NCBI GenBank assembly: GCA_044220635.1
Contig: JBGAQP010000001.1
Coordinates: forward strand, 1 to 64,000
From: JBGAQP01 sp044220635
GTDB lineage: Bacteria > Pseudomonadota > Gammaproteobacteria > Burkholderiales > Usitatibacteraceae
Direction: 5' to 3'
Length of the DNA: 64,000 nt
The position numbers and the translations under genes are program-made. Position 1 is the first letter of the stretch, and each line of letters begins with the position of its first letter. Shown one piece after another: positions 1-7,406 of the stretch. Below the pieces are notes generated by a model. The model was given only the letters and a program-made list of their open reading frames with translations, was not told the origin of the DNA and made no database searches.

Positions 1-1524
1 CCTCTTCACCGCCGATCCCGACGTGACCGCCGAGGTGGCGAGCGTCTTCAACCTGCTCACCAGCCTCTCCTCGCGCGAGCGCTGGAACCAGCTCCTGGTC
101 GCGCCCTTCACGCTGCGCACGGGGCTCCTCGAGCGCATCGCGCGCGAGACCGAGCACGCGCGCGCGGGCCGGCCGGCGTAGAGCTCGGCCGCCCCCAGGT
201 TCAGGCGGGCCTGGATGGTCTCGACGTGGGCTTCCCCGAGGGCCTCGCGCATCTTCGCGAGCATGGCCTCGGCGAGATCGCGCGCCTCCTCGTTGCGCCC
301 GAGCCCGAGGTAGAAGCCCACGAGCCGGTTCTGCAGCCGCAGCGTCTCGGGGTGCGCCGGCCCGAGCGCGGCGAGGAAATTCGGGATCGCCTCTTCCGCG
401 AGCCTCATCGCGCGAACCGCGTCGCCCCCGTGGAAGGTCGCGAGCGCCACGTTGCTCCAGGTGCCGAGGGTGTCGGGGTGGCGCACGCCGAGCTTCTCGA
501 GGCGGATGCGCAGGACCTTCTCCAGCACCGGGAGCGCCTCCTCCGCGCGGTCGTCGCGAAGCAATGCGACCCCGAGGTTGTTCGCGGCCCGAAGCGTCTC
601 CGCGTCGGCGGGACCGCGAGCGCGCTCGAGCATCGGGACGATTTCGCGCTGGATCGCGATCGCCTCGCCGTGGCGCCCGGCGAGCCGCAGGCTCGCCGCC
701 ATCGCGTTGCGCGTGACGAGGGTATCGGGGTGTTCCGCTCCCAGGAGCTGCCTGCGGCCTTCCCAGGCCGCGCGCGAGCGCTCGAGCGCCTCGGTCCCGC
801 GTCCCAGGTACCAGAGCGCCTGGGCCTCGGCGGTGCGCGCCGCGAGCGCGTCGATGTGGAGCTCGCCCACCCGGGCGGCGAGCGCATCGGCCGCCGGGCG
901 CGCGTGCGCGAGCGCTTCGGCGTAACGCCCCGCCGCGCGCGAGCGATTCGAGAGTCGCGTTCCGCAGGAGAGGAACAGTGCCGCCTCCTCGCCCGCGGTC
1001 TCGCGGATCGCGGCGCACGCGGCCTCGGTGTCGCGCGAGGCCTCGGCGATCCGCCCTTCGAGCGCGGCGGCTTCCGCGGCGGCGAGCCGCACCGTCGCCG
1101 CGCCGAGCGAGCGCGCGCGACCGGCCAGCGCGTCATCGGGCCCGAGGGCCTGCGCCGGGCCCCTCGAGCGGCCCGTCGCGACGCAGCGATCCGCGCGCAG
1201 GCCGACCGTGACGCGATCTCCCTCCCCGAGCGCGACTTCCCCCTCGAGCGGCGCTCGATCGCCGTCCGGCGCGCGCAGCTTCCACTGGCGTTTCCCCGCG
1301 GCCTCGATCGGCCATGCCGTCGCGCCGAGCGCGAGCCACGTTGTCTCCGCGCCCGGAACGAGCGCGACCGGGGTGCGCTCGCCGAGCCACGCGGGACAGA
1401 GCGCGGGGTTCTCCCGGGACCACTCGAGCTCGGCCCGCCATGCCGCGAAACCCGCATCCGCGCGCACGGAGATGGCGGCGGCCATGCAGGCCGCCAGGAG
1501 CGCGAGGGACCGAACGCAGCGCAT
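1..1524 (-). CDS. Secreted TPR (kinesin-light-chain-like) protein, 3' end lost
   Basis: Starts at ATG 1524 and is open to the left edge. The N-terminus has a hydrophobic signal-like segment (LALLAACMAAAISV), so it is probably exported. From about residue 190 it carries repeated 40-42-residue units with patterns such as GAEHPDTL, GVRHPDTLG, LGPAHPETL and GEAHVETI, typical of kinesin-light-chain TPR repeats. Recognisable TPR coding ends near position 170; beyond it the frame is merely the antisense of the ppk fragment. The native C-terminus is therefore probably missing. It diverges from the protease gene at 1606. TPR proteins of this kind are binding scaffolds; no partner can be named. Confidence 0.66.
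   Translation of the reverse strand, partial: MRCVRSLALLAACMAAAISVRADAGFAAWRAELEWSRENPALCPAWLGERTPVALVPGAETTWLALGATAWPIEAAGKRQWKLRAPDGDRAPLEGEVALGEGDRVTVGLRADRCVATGRSRGPAQALGPDDALAGRARSLGAATVRLAAAEAAALEGRIAEASRDTEAACAAIRETAGEEAALFLSCGTRLSNRSRAAGRYAEALAHARPAADALAARVGELHIDALAARTAEAQALWYLGRGTEALERSRAAWEGRRQLLGAEHPDTLVTRNAMAASLRLAGRHGEAIAIQREIVPMLERARGPADAETLRAANNLGVALLRDDRAEEALPVLEKVLRIRLEKLGVRHPDTLGTWSNVALATFHGGDAVRAMRLAEEAIPNFLAALGPAHPETLRLQNRLVGFYLGLGRNEEARDLAEAMLAKMREALGEAHVETIQARLNLGAAELYAGRPARACSVSRAMRSRSPVRSVKGATRSWFQRSREERLVSRLKTLATSAVTSGSAVKR
2..181 (+). pseudogene. ppk: Polyphosphate kinase fragment, broken at its 3' end
   Basis: The first 59 codons, open to the left edge, read as the middle of polyphosphate kinase 1: the stretch with FNLLT, LLVAPFTLR and EHARAGRPA matches the segment that in intact enzymes continues with an R-I-x-x-K-MN run. 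Here a TAG follows GRPA at once, so the C-terminal catalytic half (several hundred residues in the family) is missing. The enzyme makes polyphosphate from ATP; this copy could not. The loss falls on a GGCCGGCC palindrome where a minus-strand TPR gene begins to read out of frame with its family. I call it a disrupted gene or a chimeric junction. The family call is confident; whether the break is biological is not known. Confidence 0.72.
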
Positions 1525-1605
1525 GTCGGGAATGCTACCTGTTCCCTCCCCCCCGCTGATGCTATAAGGCAGCTTGGCGCCACGAAGAAGACCAGGGAGG
1601 CCGCC

Positions 1606-3495
1606 ATGAACCCGTTCCGTCCGCGGGCCCGCTCCGGGTCCCTCGCCGCCGCCATCGGCACCGTCCTCGCCTGCGTCGCGCTCGCCGCCGTGCCGGGCCT
1701 CGCCCGGGCCGAGGTGAAGATCCTCATCGGCGTGACCGACACGAAGCACGCCGGGGTGCTCGAAACCCTGCGCAAGAAGCTCGCCGTGCGCTCGGACCGG
1801 GCCCTGCCCACGATCGGCGCGCGCCTCTGGACTTCTTCACTGGGCGAGGCCGAGGCGCAGAGGATCCTGCGCGAGGCCACGGAAACGCCGGCGCAGGCCG
1901 GGAAGGCGCCGGGCGAGGAACAGCCCAAGGTCGCGTGGGAGATCGTCTCCGGCGACTACCGCGAGTTCATCCAGCCGGTGAACCCGAAGCTCGTCCTGCC
2001 GCAGGCCGTGCAGGCGAACCTCAAGGGAATCGAGGCGCGCGGCTACGCGAAGCGCATCGCCATCGTGAAGATCCGCTCGGACGCGTTCGCGGCCGCGTAC
2101 CTCTCCCGCGGCTTCGACCGGGAGAACGGGATCCTGACGGCCGGCTCCACGGTCTGGAATCTGTTCCCGAACGAGAGCCGGGAAAGGCCCGGGGTGAAGA
2201 TCGTCGCGACCCGCGTGGGCCGCAGCGTCCACGATGCCGAAGGCCGCCGTTTCGCGTGGGTGGGCGAGGTGAACTTCCCGGCGAAGAAGCCCTTCCCGGC
2301 GCGCTACCAGCGCGGCTTCATCGCCGCGTCCTACGCCGACGGCAACCTCCATGCGCGCATTGAGCGCCACGGCGCGATCTACCAGCTGATCCCCCTGGGG
2401 CAGTCGTATCACGCCGCCGTCGAGGTCCGGCCGCGCGACGTCCCCGAGGACCAGTACGACAAGGTGGGCGCGGGAGACGCGGGCGGCGAGCAGCTCGACA
2501 AGTTCCGGGGCGGCGAGTGTTCCGTCGACCTCTGGGACAAGGTGGGCGCGGGAGACGCGGGCGGCGAGCAGCTCGACAAGCTCGTGGTCGGCGACGCGGG
2601 CGGCGAGCAGCTCGACAAGATCGGCGCGGGCGACGCGGGCGGCGAGCAGCTCGACCGCATCGTCGGCGGGGACGCGGGCGGCGAGCAGCTCGACCGCCTC
2701 GGATTCTGTCCCGGCGCCTGCGTGCCCGTGGCGACCGTTCGCGGCGAGGCTTGCGACGAGGGACCGAAGCCCTGCGGGGAGATCCGGGTCGGGGTCGCCT
2801 TCACGCGCGAAGGCCTGGGCGAGCTTCCCGCGACGGCGCCCGGCGCCGCGGACGCGGACGCCGAACGCTTCGCGCGCTACCTCCTCGACGTCACGGCGGC
2901 GTCGTTCGCGCGCTCGGGGATCCACACGCGCCTGCGGCTCGCGGGCGTGAAGGTGTTCGATGGACTGGAGCGCGGCGACCGCAACGCCTCGGCGCTGCGC
3001 GCCGCGATCGACACGCCGGCGCCCGGATCGCGCCACGCGGAGGTCCGGAAGTGGCGCGATGCGGTCGGCGCCGACGTCGTGATGCTGCTTTCGGCGGCGG
3101 ACCGCGCGCCCGACGGTTCGCTCGTCGGGGGCGTGAGCCCGGCCCTCGCGAACACGCTGAAGCCGGAGCACGCGTACTCGGTCGTCGTCGCTCGCTACGC
3201 CGACGCGCAACTGAGCTTCCAGCACGAGCTCGGCCACCTGCTCGGCGCCGGGCACGACAAGGACGCGGGGACGGCGCGCCTTTTCGCGAGCGGCCAGGGC
3301 AAGCGCCACCAGTGCAAGTGGCGCTCGACCATGGCCTACGGCGACGACCGGAATTGCCGCGAAGGCGTGCCGCGCTACGCGATGTGGACCTCGTGCAACC
3401 TGTACTTCGGCGACGAGCCGGTCGGCGGGCCCTTGCAGAACAATGCCCGCGTCATCAACAGGACCTCCAGCCGGGTCGGCGGCTTCCGCCCCTAG
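1606..3495 (+). CDS. Secreted metzincin-like zinc metalloprotease with 13-aa tandem repeats
   Basis: 629 aa from ATG 1606, preceded by GGGAGG seven bases upstream. An N-terminal signal peptide (hydrophobic core about residues 15-30, ending ARA) predicts export. Residues about 290-365 hold a tandem repeat with core GDAGGEQLD. The C-terminal part has a zinc site HELGHLLGAGHD (His540, Glu541, His544, His550) and a later MAYGDD that could be the Met-turn, the combination that defines metzincins. I infer a Zn-dependent endopeptidase in the periplasm or outside the cell; the substrate is unknown. The first half (residues 35-280) is not recognised. The open frame extends upstream to 226, but that part only mirrors the TPR gene. 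Its stop shares a CTAG with the FecR gene opposite. Confidence 0.8.
   Translation: MNPFRPRARSGSLAAAIGTVLACVALAAVPGLARAEVKILIGVTDTKHAGVLETLRKKLAVRSDRALPTIGARLWTSSLGEAEAQRILREATETPAQAGKAPGEEQPKVAWEIVSGDYREFIQPVNPKLVLPQAVQANLKGIEARGYAKRIAIVKIRSDAFAAAYLSRGFDRENGILTAGSTVWNLFPNESRERPGVKIVATRVGRSVHDAEGRRFAWVGEVNFPAKKPFPARYQRGFIAASYADGNLHARIERHGAIYQLIPLGQSYHAAVEVRPRDVPEDQYDKVGAGDAGGEQLDKFRGGECSVDLWDKVGAGDAGGEQLDKLVVGDAGGEQLDKIGAGDAGGEQLDRIVGGDAGGEQLDRLGFCPGACVPVATVRGEACDEGPKPCGEIRVGVAFTREGLGELPATAPGAADADAERFARYLLDVTAASFARSGIHTRLRLAGVKVFDGLERGDRNASALRAAIDTPAPGSRHAEVRKWRDAVGADVVMLLSAADRAPDGSLVGGVSPALANTLKPEHAYSVVVARYADAQLSFQHELGHLLGAGHDKDAGTARLFASGQGKRHQCKWRSTMAYGDDRNCREGVPRYAMWTSCNLYFGDEPVGGPLQNNARVINRTSSRVGGFRP
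2476..2694 (+). repeat. 39-bp in-frame tandem repeat inside the protease gene
   Basis: Five identical 24-bp cores start at 2476, 2554, 2593, 2632 and 2671. Spacings are 78, 39, 39 and 39 bp, so the unit is 39 bp (13 codons) and one unit, around 2515, has diverged. Each core encodes DAGGEQLD. Identity at nucleotide level, including synonymous positions, points to recent duplication or gene conversion. Confidence 0.93.
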
Positions 3496-4295
3496 GGCCT
3501 CGCGGCGCCCGCCTCGAGCATGCGGGCCGCCGCGCGCGGCATTCCCTTGTCGCGCAGCCACGCGGCGTAGAGGAGCTTCTCCGAGCGGGCGCTGCCCGGC
3601 TCGGGCACGGGCGGCGCACCCGGGGATTCCGACACGACGAACTCGGTCCAGTCGACGGGCTTCGCGCCCTCGGAGACCGGCGCGATTCCCCACACGTATT
3701 TCGTCCCGGCCTTCAGCGCAATTTCCGCCGGCAGCTCGAGCAGGCCGTCGAACGCCTCGGCGCGGTGGACGAGCTCGCCCGAGTCGGTCGCGAGCTCGAA
3801 CTGCCAGCCCCCGGGCCCGCCGCTCCAGCGGAAGCGACGCGAGGCCTGCGCCTCGACGAACCCCTCGGGCGACTCGACGCGGGCCGAATCCGATCCGCGC
3901 ATCACGAGGCTTCCCTGCGCGAGCGCCTTCGTGTCCACCTTGAGCCCCCGGTAGGCGTCGTCGAGCTTTCGCGGCGCCGGGAGCTTGCCCTTCGCCGCGC
4001 GCAGTCCCTTGGCGGTCACCTGGATCTCGGCGGGACCCTCGACCTCGTAGAGCGCGGCCTCGGCCGCCACGAAGAGCGTGGCGCGCGATTTCGCCTTCAC
4101 GACGAGCTTCTCGCCGGGGGCGACCTTGTCGAGCGTGCGCACCGCCTTGAAGGCCTTGCCGGAGCTGCGGTGGGCCGTGCCCGCGAGCTCGGTCACCAGT
4201 GCTTCCTGGGCGGGCGCGAGCGAAGGGACGAGGACGAGGGCCGCGGCAGCGAGCCACCGGGCGGAGATTCCGAACGACGCGCGGGAAGTCGTCAT
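3492..4295 (-). CDS. FecR-domain secreted protein
   Basis: 267 aa from ATG 4295, with AGGGAG upstream. The N-terminus is a signal peptide (LAAAALVLVPSLAPAQ). Residues about 30-120 look like a FecR domain: a run of short strands with VTELAGTA, KVAPGEKLVVKAKSRATL and LYEVEGPAEIQV. The remainder is unrecognised and ends in a short helical hairpin-like stretch. FecR domains outside iron transport are common in periplasmic proteins encoded beside CHASE2 cyclases, and the next gene upstream on this strand is one. I infer a periplasmic partner of that signalling protein; no enzymatic residues are seen. The gene ends tail to tail with the protease, sharing a CTAG. Confidence 0.72.
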   Translation of the reverse strand: MTTSRASFGISARWLAAAALVLVPSLAPAQEALVTELAGTAHRSSGKAFKAVRTLDKVAPGEKLVVKAKSRATLFVAAEAALYEVEGPAEIQVTAKGLRAAKGKLPAPRKLDDAYRGLKVDTKALAQGSLVMRGSDSARVESPEGFVEAQASRRFRWSGGPGGWQFELATDSGELVHRAEAFDGLLELPAEIALKAGTKYVWGIAPVSEGAKPVDWTEFVVSESPGAPPVPEPGSARSEKLLYAAWLRDKGMPRAAARMLEAGAARP

Positions 4296-4307
4296 ATTCG
4301 CTCCCTG

Positions 4308-4335
4308 AAAAACAAAGCTCCCCCCGGCTGGGGGA
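4308..4335 (-). terminator. Probable Rho-independent terminator after the cyclase gene
   Basis: On the minus strand TCCCCC-AGCCG-GGGGGA forms a six-pair stem followed by GCTTTGTTTTT. It lies downstream of the cyclase and just ahead of the FecR start, so it should end cyclase transcripts or attenuate read-through into the FecR gene. Confidence 0.6.
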
Positions 4336-4493
4336 CCGGGAGGAGTGAATGCGGGCGCCATGCTCTTGGCCTCACGTCGCCCTGCCGGTCCGCGGGAGAG
4401 GAGGGAACCCGCAAACCTGAGTGCAATCCTGCGCCCGCCCGGATCGCAAGGCATCGAGATAGTGCACAACGCGAATGCGGAATATCCGACAAC

Positions 4494-6251
4494 TCAGCCC
4501 CTCCATCCCCAGGCTTCGACCGGCTCCCGGCCCTCGATGGCGATCGTCCCCAAGGGCTCGAGGGGAGCCCCGGCGAGGTGCGCCTTCGCCTCCCCCGAAA
4601 CGACCGCCCGCAGCCCGAGGCGCTTGGCCTGGTCCTGCAGCCGGGCGGCGACGTTCGCGGCGTCCCCGACCGCCGTGTAGTTGAAGCGCTCGCGCGAGCC
4701 CACGTGTCCCACGACGGCTTCGCCGAAAGCCATCCCGGCGCCCATCGCGAAGGGCGCGCGGCCCTCCCTCGCGAGCTCGCCGTTCAGCCGGTCGAGGCCG
4801 CGGAACATGTCCTGCACCGCGGACCATGCGGCGCCGCAGGGGTCCGCGAGCGGCTTGGGCGCGCCGAACACCGCCATGATCCCGTCGCCGCGGATGTTGT
4901 CGAGCATGCCCTCGTGGCGGTGGACCGCGCTCACGATCGCCTCGTGGAAGCGGTTGAGCAGCGCCATCGCCTCCTCGGGCGAGGTCGCCGCGGTCATCGC
5001 CGTCGACCCCCTCAGGTCCGCGAAGACGAACGCGAGCGCCCGGCGCTCCCCGACCCGGCCCGCCGCGATCTCGCCGCGCAGGATCCCCCCGAGCACCGCG
5101 GGGCTCACGTAGCCCGCGAAGCCGGCGCGCAGCTTCAGGCGCGTGCGCCGCTCCTGCCAGGCCTCGTACGCGGTGCGCGAGGCCCAGGCGAGGGCGAGCG
5201 TGAAGAGCGCCGGGGAGATCGCGACCCAGGTTCCCGAGCGCAGGGCGGCGAGCGACATCGCCATCAATGCGACGGCGGCGAGGATGCCGGTGAGGAGTGC
5301 GAGGCGCCAGTCGCGCATCAGGGCGAGCAGGGCCGCGACCGAGACGAGCAGCACGACGACCGGGCGGCCCGCCTCCTCGGGGGGAGTTCCATGCAACGCC
5401 GTGCGCAGCGCCTGCGCGTGCACGACCACGCCGGGCGAGTCGCGCCCGCCGGCCTCCCAGCCGGCGAGGTTCACCGGCACCGCGATGCGATCGCTGAAGC
5501 GCTGGGTCTCGCCCAGCAGCACGATCCGGTCGCGGAAGAGCCTGCCGAGGAACGCCTCGTCGTCGCTCTCGAGCACCTGCTGCAATGGCACGTAGCGGAA
5601 GGGCTCGCCGAGGGCGAAGTCGATGAGGCCGTCGGCGCAGCGCTTCGACAGCGCGCGGCACAGGCGGCCCGCGAGGGTGGGGAAGCTGCCGTCCTCGATG
5701 GGAACCGCGAGCGAGAAACGGCGCACGGTGCCGTCGCCGTCGCGGCCGAACATCCCGATCGAGAGGCGGTCGGGACCGAGGACCGCGAGGAAAGGCGTGT
5801 GGATGGGCTTGGCCGCGCGCGTTCGCGAATCGATCGTGAGCACCGCGGCGACCGGGCCGTTGGCGCGGGCGGCCACGAGCCCCTCGAGGAGCGCGCGGTC
5901 GAGGCCCGGGCGGATCGCGTCGAACGAGCGCTCGGGCAGCGCCACGTCGAGGCCGATGGCGCGCGGCTTCGCGGCCGCGATCTTGCCGAGCGCGGCCCCC
6001 AGGGGCTGGTGCCACATCCCCAGGGGATCGGGGATCGCCCGGAAGGTGGCGTCGTCCACGCCCACGATGAGGATGTCGTCGGGAGCCGGGCGCAGGGCGA
6101 CCTTGCGCAAGAACGCGAATCCCGAGTCGAGCAGGCCCTCGTCGAGGCGCTCGGCGAGCGGGGTCCAGGCGAAGGCGAGCCCTGCGATGGCGAGCGCGGC
6201 GACCGCGAAGGCGCCGGTCGCCGTGGGCCTGCCGCCCTGGGGTTCTTCCAT
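4494..6251 (-). CDS. CHASE2-domain class III adenylate/guanylate cyclase
   Basis: 585 aa. One N-terminal transmembrane helix (about residues 13-30) is followed by a CHASE2 periplasmic sensor (about 35-290, with DDILIVGVDDATF and RIVLLGETQ), three closely spaced membrane helices (about 297-360), then a class III cyclase domain (about 400-560). Metal-binding aspartates are Asp412 (FADLRGST) and Asp456 (RGDGIMAVFG). The transition-state residues Asn533 and Arg537 are present in VGDAANVAAR. The position of the usual ATP-specifying lysine is Asn452 and its partner position is Thr526, so the purine specificity is uncertain. It should convert a nucleoside triphosphate to a cyclic nucleotide in response to a periplasmic signal. 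A Crp-family regulator is encoded divergently 98 bp away. Confidence 0.88.
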   Translation of the reverse strand: MEEPQGGRPTATGAFAVAALAIAGLAFAWTPLAERLDEGLLDSGFAFLRKVALRPAPDDILIVGVDDATFRAIPDPLGMWHQPLGAALGKIAAAKPRAIGLDVALPERSFDAIRPGLDRALLEGLVAARANGPVAAVLTIDSRTRAAKPIHTPFLAVLGPDRLSIGMFGRDGDGTVRRFSLAVPIEDGSFPTLAGRLCRALSKRCADGLIDFALGEPFRYVPLQQVLESDDEAFLGRLFRDRIVLLGETQRFSDRIAVPVNLAGWEAGGRDSPGVVVHAQALRTALHGTPPEEAGRPVVVLLVSVAALLALMRDWRLALLTGILAAVALMAMSLAALRSGTWVAISPALFTLALAWASRTAYEAWQERRTRLKLRAGFAGYVSPAVLGGILRGEIAAGRVGERRALAFVFADLRGSTAMTAATSPEEAMALLNRFHEAIVSAVHRHEGMLDNIRGDGIMAVFGAPKPLADPCGAAWSAVQDMFRGLDRLNGELAREGRAPFAMGAGMAFGEAVVGHVGSRERFNYTAVGDAANVAARLQDQAKRLGLRAVVSGEAKAHLAGAPLEPLGTIAIEGREPVEAWGWRG

Positions 6252-6284
6252 GGGGTCTCGATCGGTCGGGAGTGGCGCCGTATC

Positions 6285-6313
6285 TTAACGCGCCACCCCG
6301 CGGGTGCTAGACT
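6285..6313 (+). promoter_or_regulatory. Candidate sigma-70 promoter for the Crp-family gene
   Basis: TTAACG at 6285-6290 and TAGACT at 6308-6313 are separated by 17 bp in the 98-bp gap between the divergent cyclase and regulator genes. Each box matches the consensus at four of six positions. Confidence 0.4.
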
Positions 6314-6349
6314 CGCGCTGGCCTCACTCGAAAGCGCGCCGAGAAGAAA

Positions 6350-7000
6350 ATGACCGGGGATACTCCCAGCGCCGCCCAGCTCGCCGTCATCCAGGACGTT
6401 TTCGTCCGGGAGCTCGCCTCCCTCGGGCGCGTGCGCTCCTACCCGAAGAACACGGTCTTCATCACGGAAGGCGACTCGAGCGACTCGGTGTTCGTCGTCC
6501 TCTCGGGGAAGGTGAAGGTCTTCGTCTCCGACACCGAGGGCCACGAGATGATCCTCGACAACTACGGGGCGGGAGACTACGTGGGCGAGATGGCGCTCGA
6601 CGGAAAGCCCCGGTCGGCCTCGGTGATGACGCTCGAGCCCACGACCTTCTCCGTGGTGCAGCGCGCGCCGCTGCGCGAAGCGATCCGCAAGAACCCGGAC
6701 TTCGCCCTCGAGATGATCTCCAAGGTCATCGACCGCGCGCGCCTCGCCACGGACAACGTGAAGCACCTCGCGCTCCTCGACGTCTACGGGCGCGTCGCGC
6801 GGCTGCTGCTCAACATGGCCGTCGAGACCGACGGCAAGCTGATGATCCCCGACAAGATCACCCAGCAGGAGATCGCCGAGCGCGTGGGCGCCTCGCGCGA
6901 CATGGTGAGCCGCATCTTCCGCGACCTCACGGTGGGCGGCTACATCACCGTCGAGAACCGCATGATCACCATCAACAAGAAACCGCCCGCCCGCTGGTGA
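6350..7000 (+). CDS. Crp/Fnr-family transcriptional regulator
   Basis: 216 aa. An N-terminal cyclic-nucleotide-binding beta roll (about 20-110) contains a phosphate-binding cassette, GEMALDGKPRSASV, with Glu80, Arg88 and Ser89 in the positions that bind cAMP in E. coli CRP. A long dimer helix (about 112-145) follows, then a winged helix (about 165-210) whose recognition helix SRDMVSRIF has arginines at the positions equivalent to CRP Arg180 and Arg185. No cysteines suggest an Fnr-type iron-sulphur cluster. I infer a cAMP-responsive DNA-binding activator or repressor. The divergent neighbour is a nucleotide cyclase, so ligand maker and ligand reader may be encoded side by side. SD-like GAGAAG precedes the ATG. 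Confidence 0.88.
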   Translation: MTGDTPSAAQLAVIQDVFVRELASLGRVRSYPKNTVFITEGDSSDSVFVVLSGKVKVFVSDTEGHEMILDNYGAGDYVGEMALDGKPRSASVMTLEPTTFSVVQRAPLREAIRKNPDFALEMISKVIDRARLATDNVKHLALLDVYGRVARLLLNMAVETDGKLMIPDKITQQEIAERVGASRDMVSRIFRDLTVGGYITVENRMITINKKPPARW

Positions 7001-7085
7001 TCCCTGCGGAATCCTCCGCAGCCCTCTTCCGCATTCCTCCCTCGTCCGGCCCGTCCCGCCCCGCCTAAGGTGGTGGCGTCTCGCG

Positions 7086-7101
7086 GGCCCGTTCACGGGC
7101 C
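7086..7101. promoter_or_regulatory. Small hairpin directly before a ribosome binding site
   Basis: GGCCCGT and ACGGGCC are perfect inverted copies separated by TC and end exactly where the AGGAGGT of the next gene begins. The loop is too short for the full stem, so five or six pairs would form. It could tune translation of the 64-aa protein. Confidence 0.35.
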
Positions 7102-7113
7102 AGGAGGTGTCCC

Positions 7114-7308
7114 ATGCTCGACGAGCTGAGAGGCCATATGCCGGAACCCACGGAAGAGGAACGCGACTGGATGTCGAGGGACGCCGTCGGCACCGTCGCC
7201 CGTGCGCTCGTGATGGCGGGCGTGGCGCTGATGATCGGCGTGAGCGCCGCCTACATCTTCGAGCAGGTGACGGCGCCCGGGACTGTCGCCGCAGCGCCCT
7301 CCAGGTAA
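7114..7308 (+). CDS. Small single-pass membrane protein, unknown function
   Basis: 64 aa, not recognised. A strong AGGAGGT lies six bases before ATG 7114, which supports real translation. The first 30 residues are charged (EPTEEERDW) and a single hydrophobic helix spans about residues 31-52 (ALVMAGVALMIGVSAAYIF), so an inner-membrane protein with a cytoplasmic N-terminus is plausible. It follows the Crp-family gene on the same strand after 113 bp and could be co-transcribed with it or carry its own promoter. Confidence 0.6.
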   Translation: MLDELRGHMPEPTEEERDWMSRDAVGTVARALVMAGVALMIGVSAAYIFEQVTAPGTVAAAPSR

Positions 7309-7314
7309 CTCGTA

Positions 7315-7365
7315 ACCCGTCGCAACTTCGGCCGATCGGGAACGGCGTTCGACCGGACGACGGGT
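7315..7365. terminator. Inverted repeat between two convergent genes
   Basis: ACCCGTCG at 7315-7322 pairs with CGACGGGT at 7358-7365. It occupies most of the 98-bp gap between the small membrane protein and glmU, which converge here. There is no T run, so terminator function is only a guess from position. Confidence 0.3.
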
Positions 7366-7406
7366 CGCCGGTCAACGCCGGCGGGCAGGGTTGGCGTCGC
7401 GTTCGC

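Noticed and set aside
226..1605. Upstream extension of the protease frame
   Set aside because: The extra 460 codons are antisense to the TPR gene; a signal peptide and ribosome binding site fix the start at 1606.
2517..6353. A 1278-codon plus-strand open frame across the protease, FecR and cyclase genes
   Set aside because: Arg/Gly/Ala-rich composition without domains; it is the GC-rich shadow of three genes with clear motifs.
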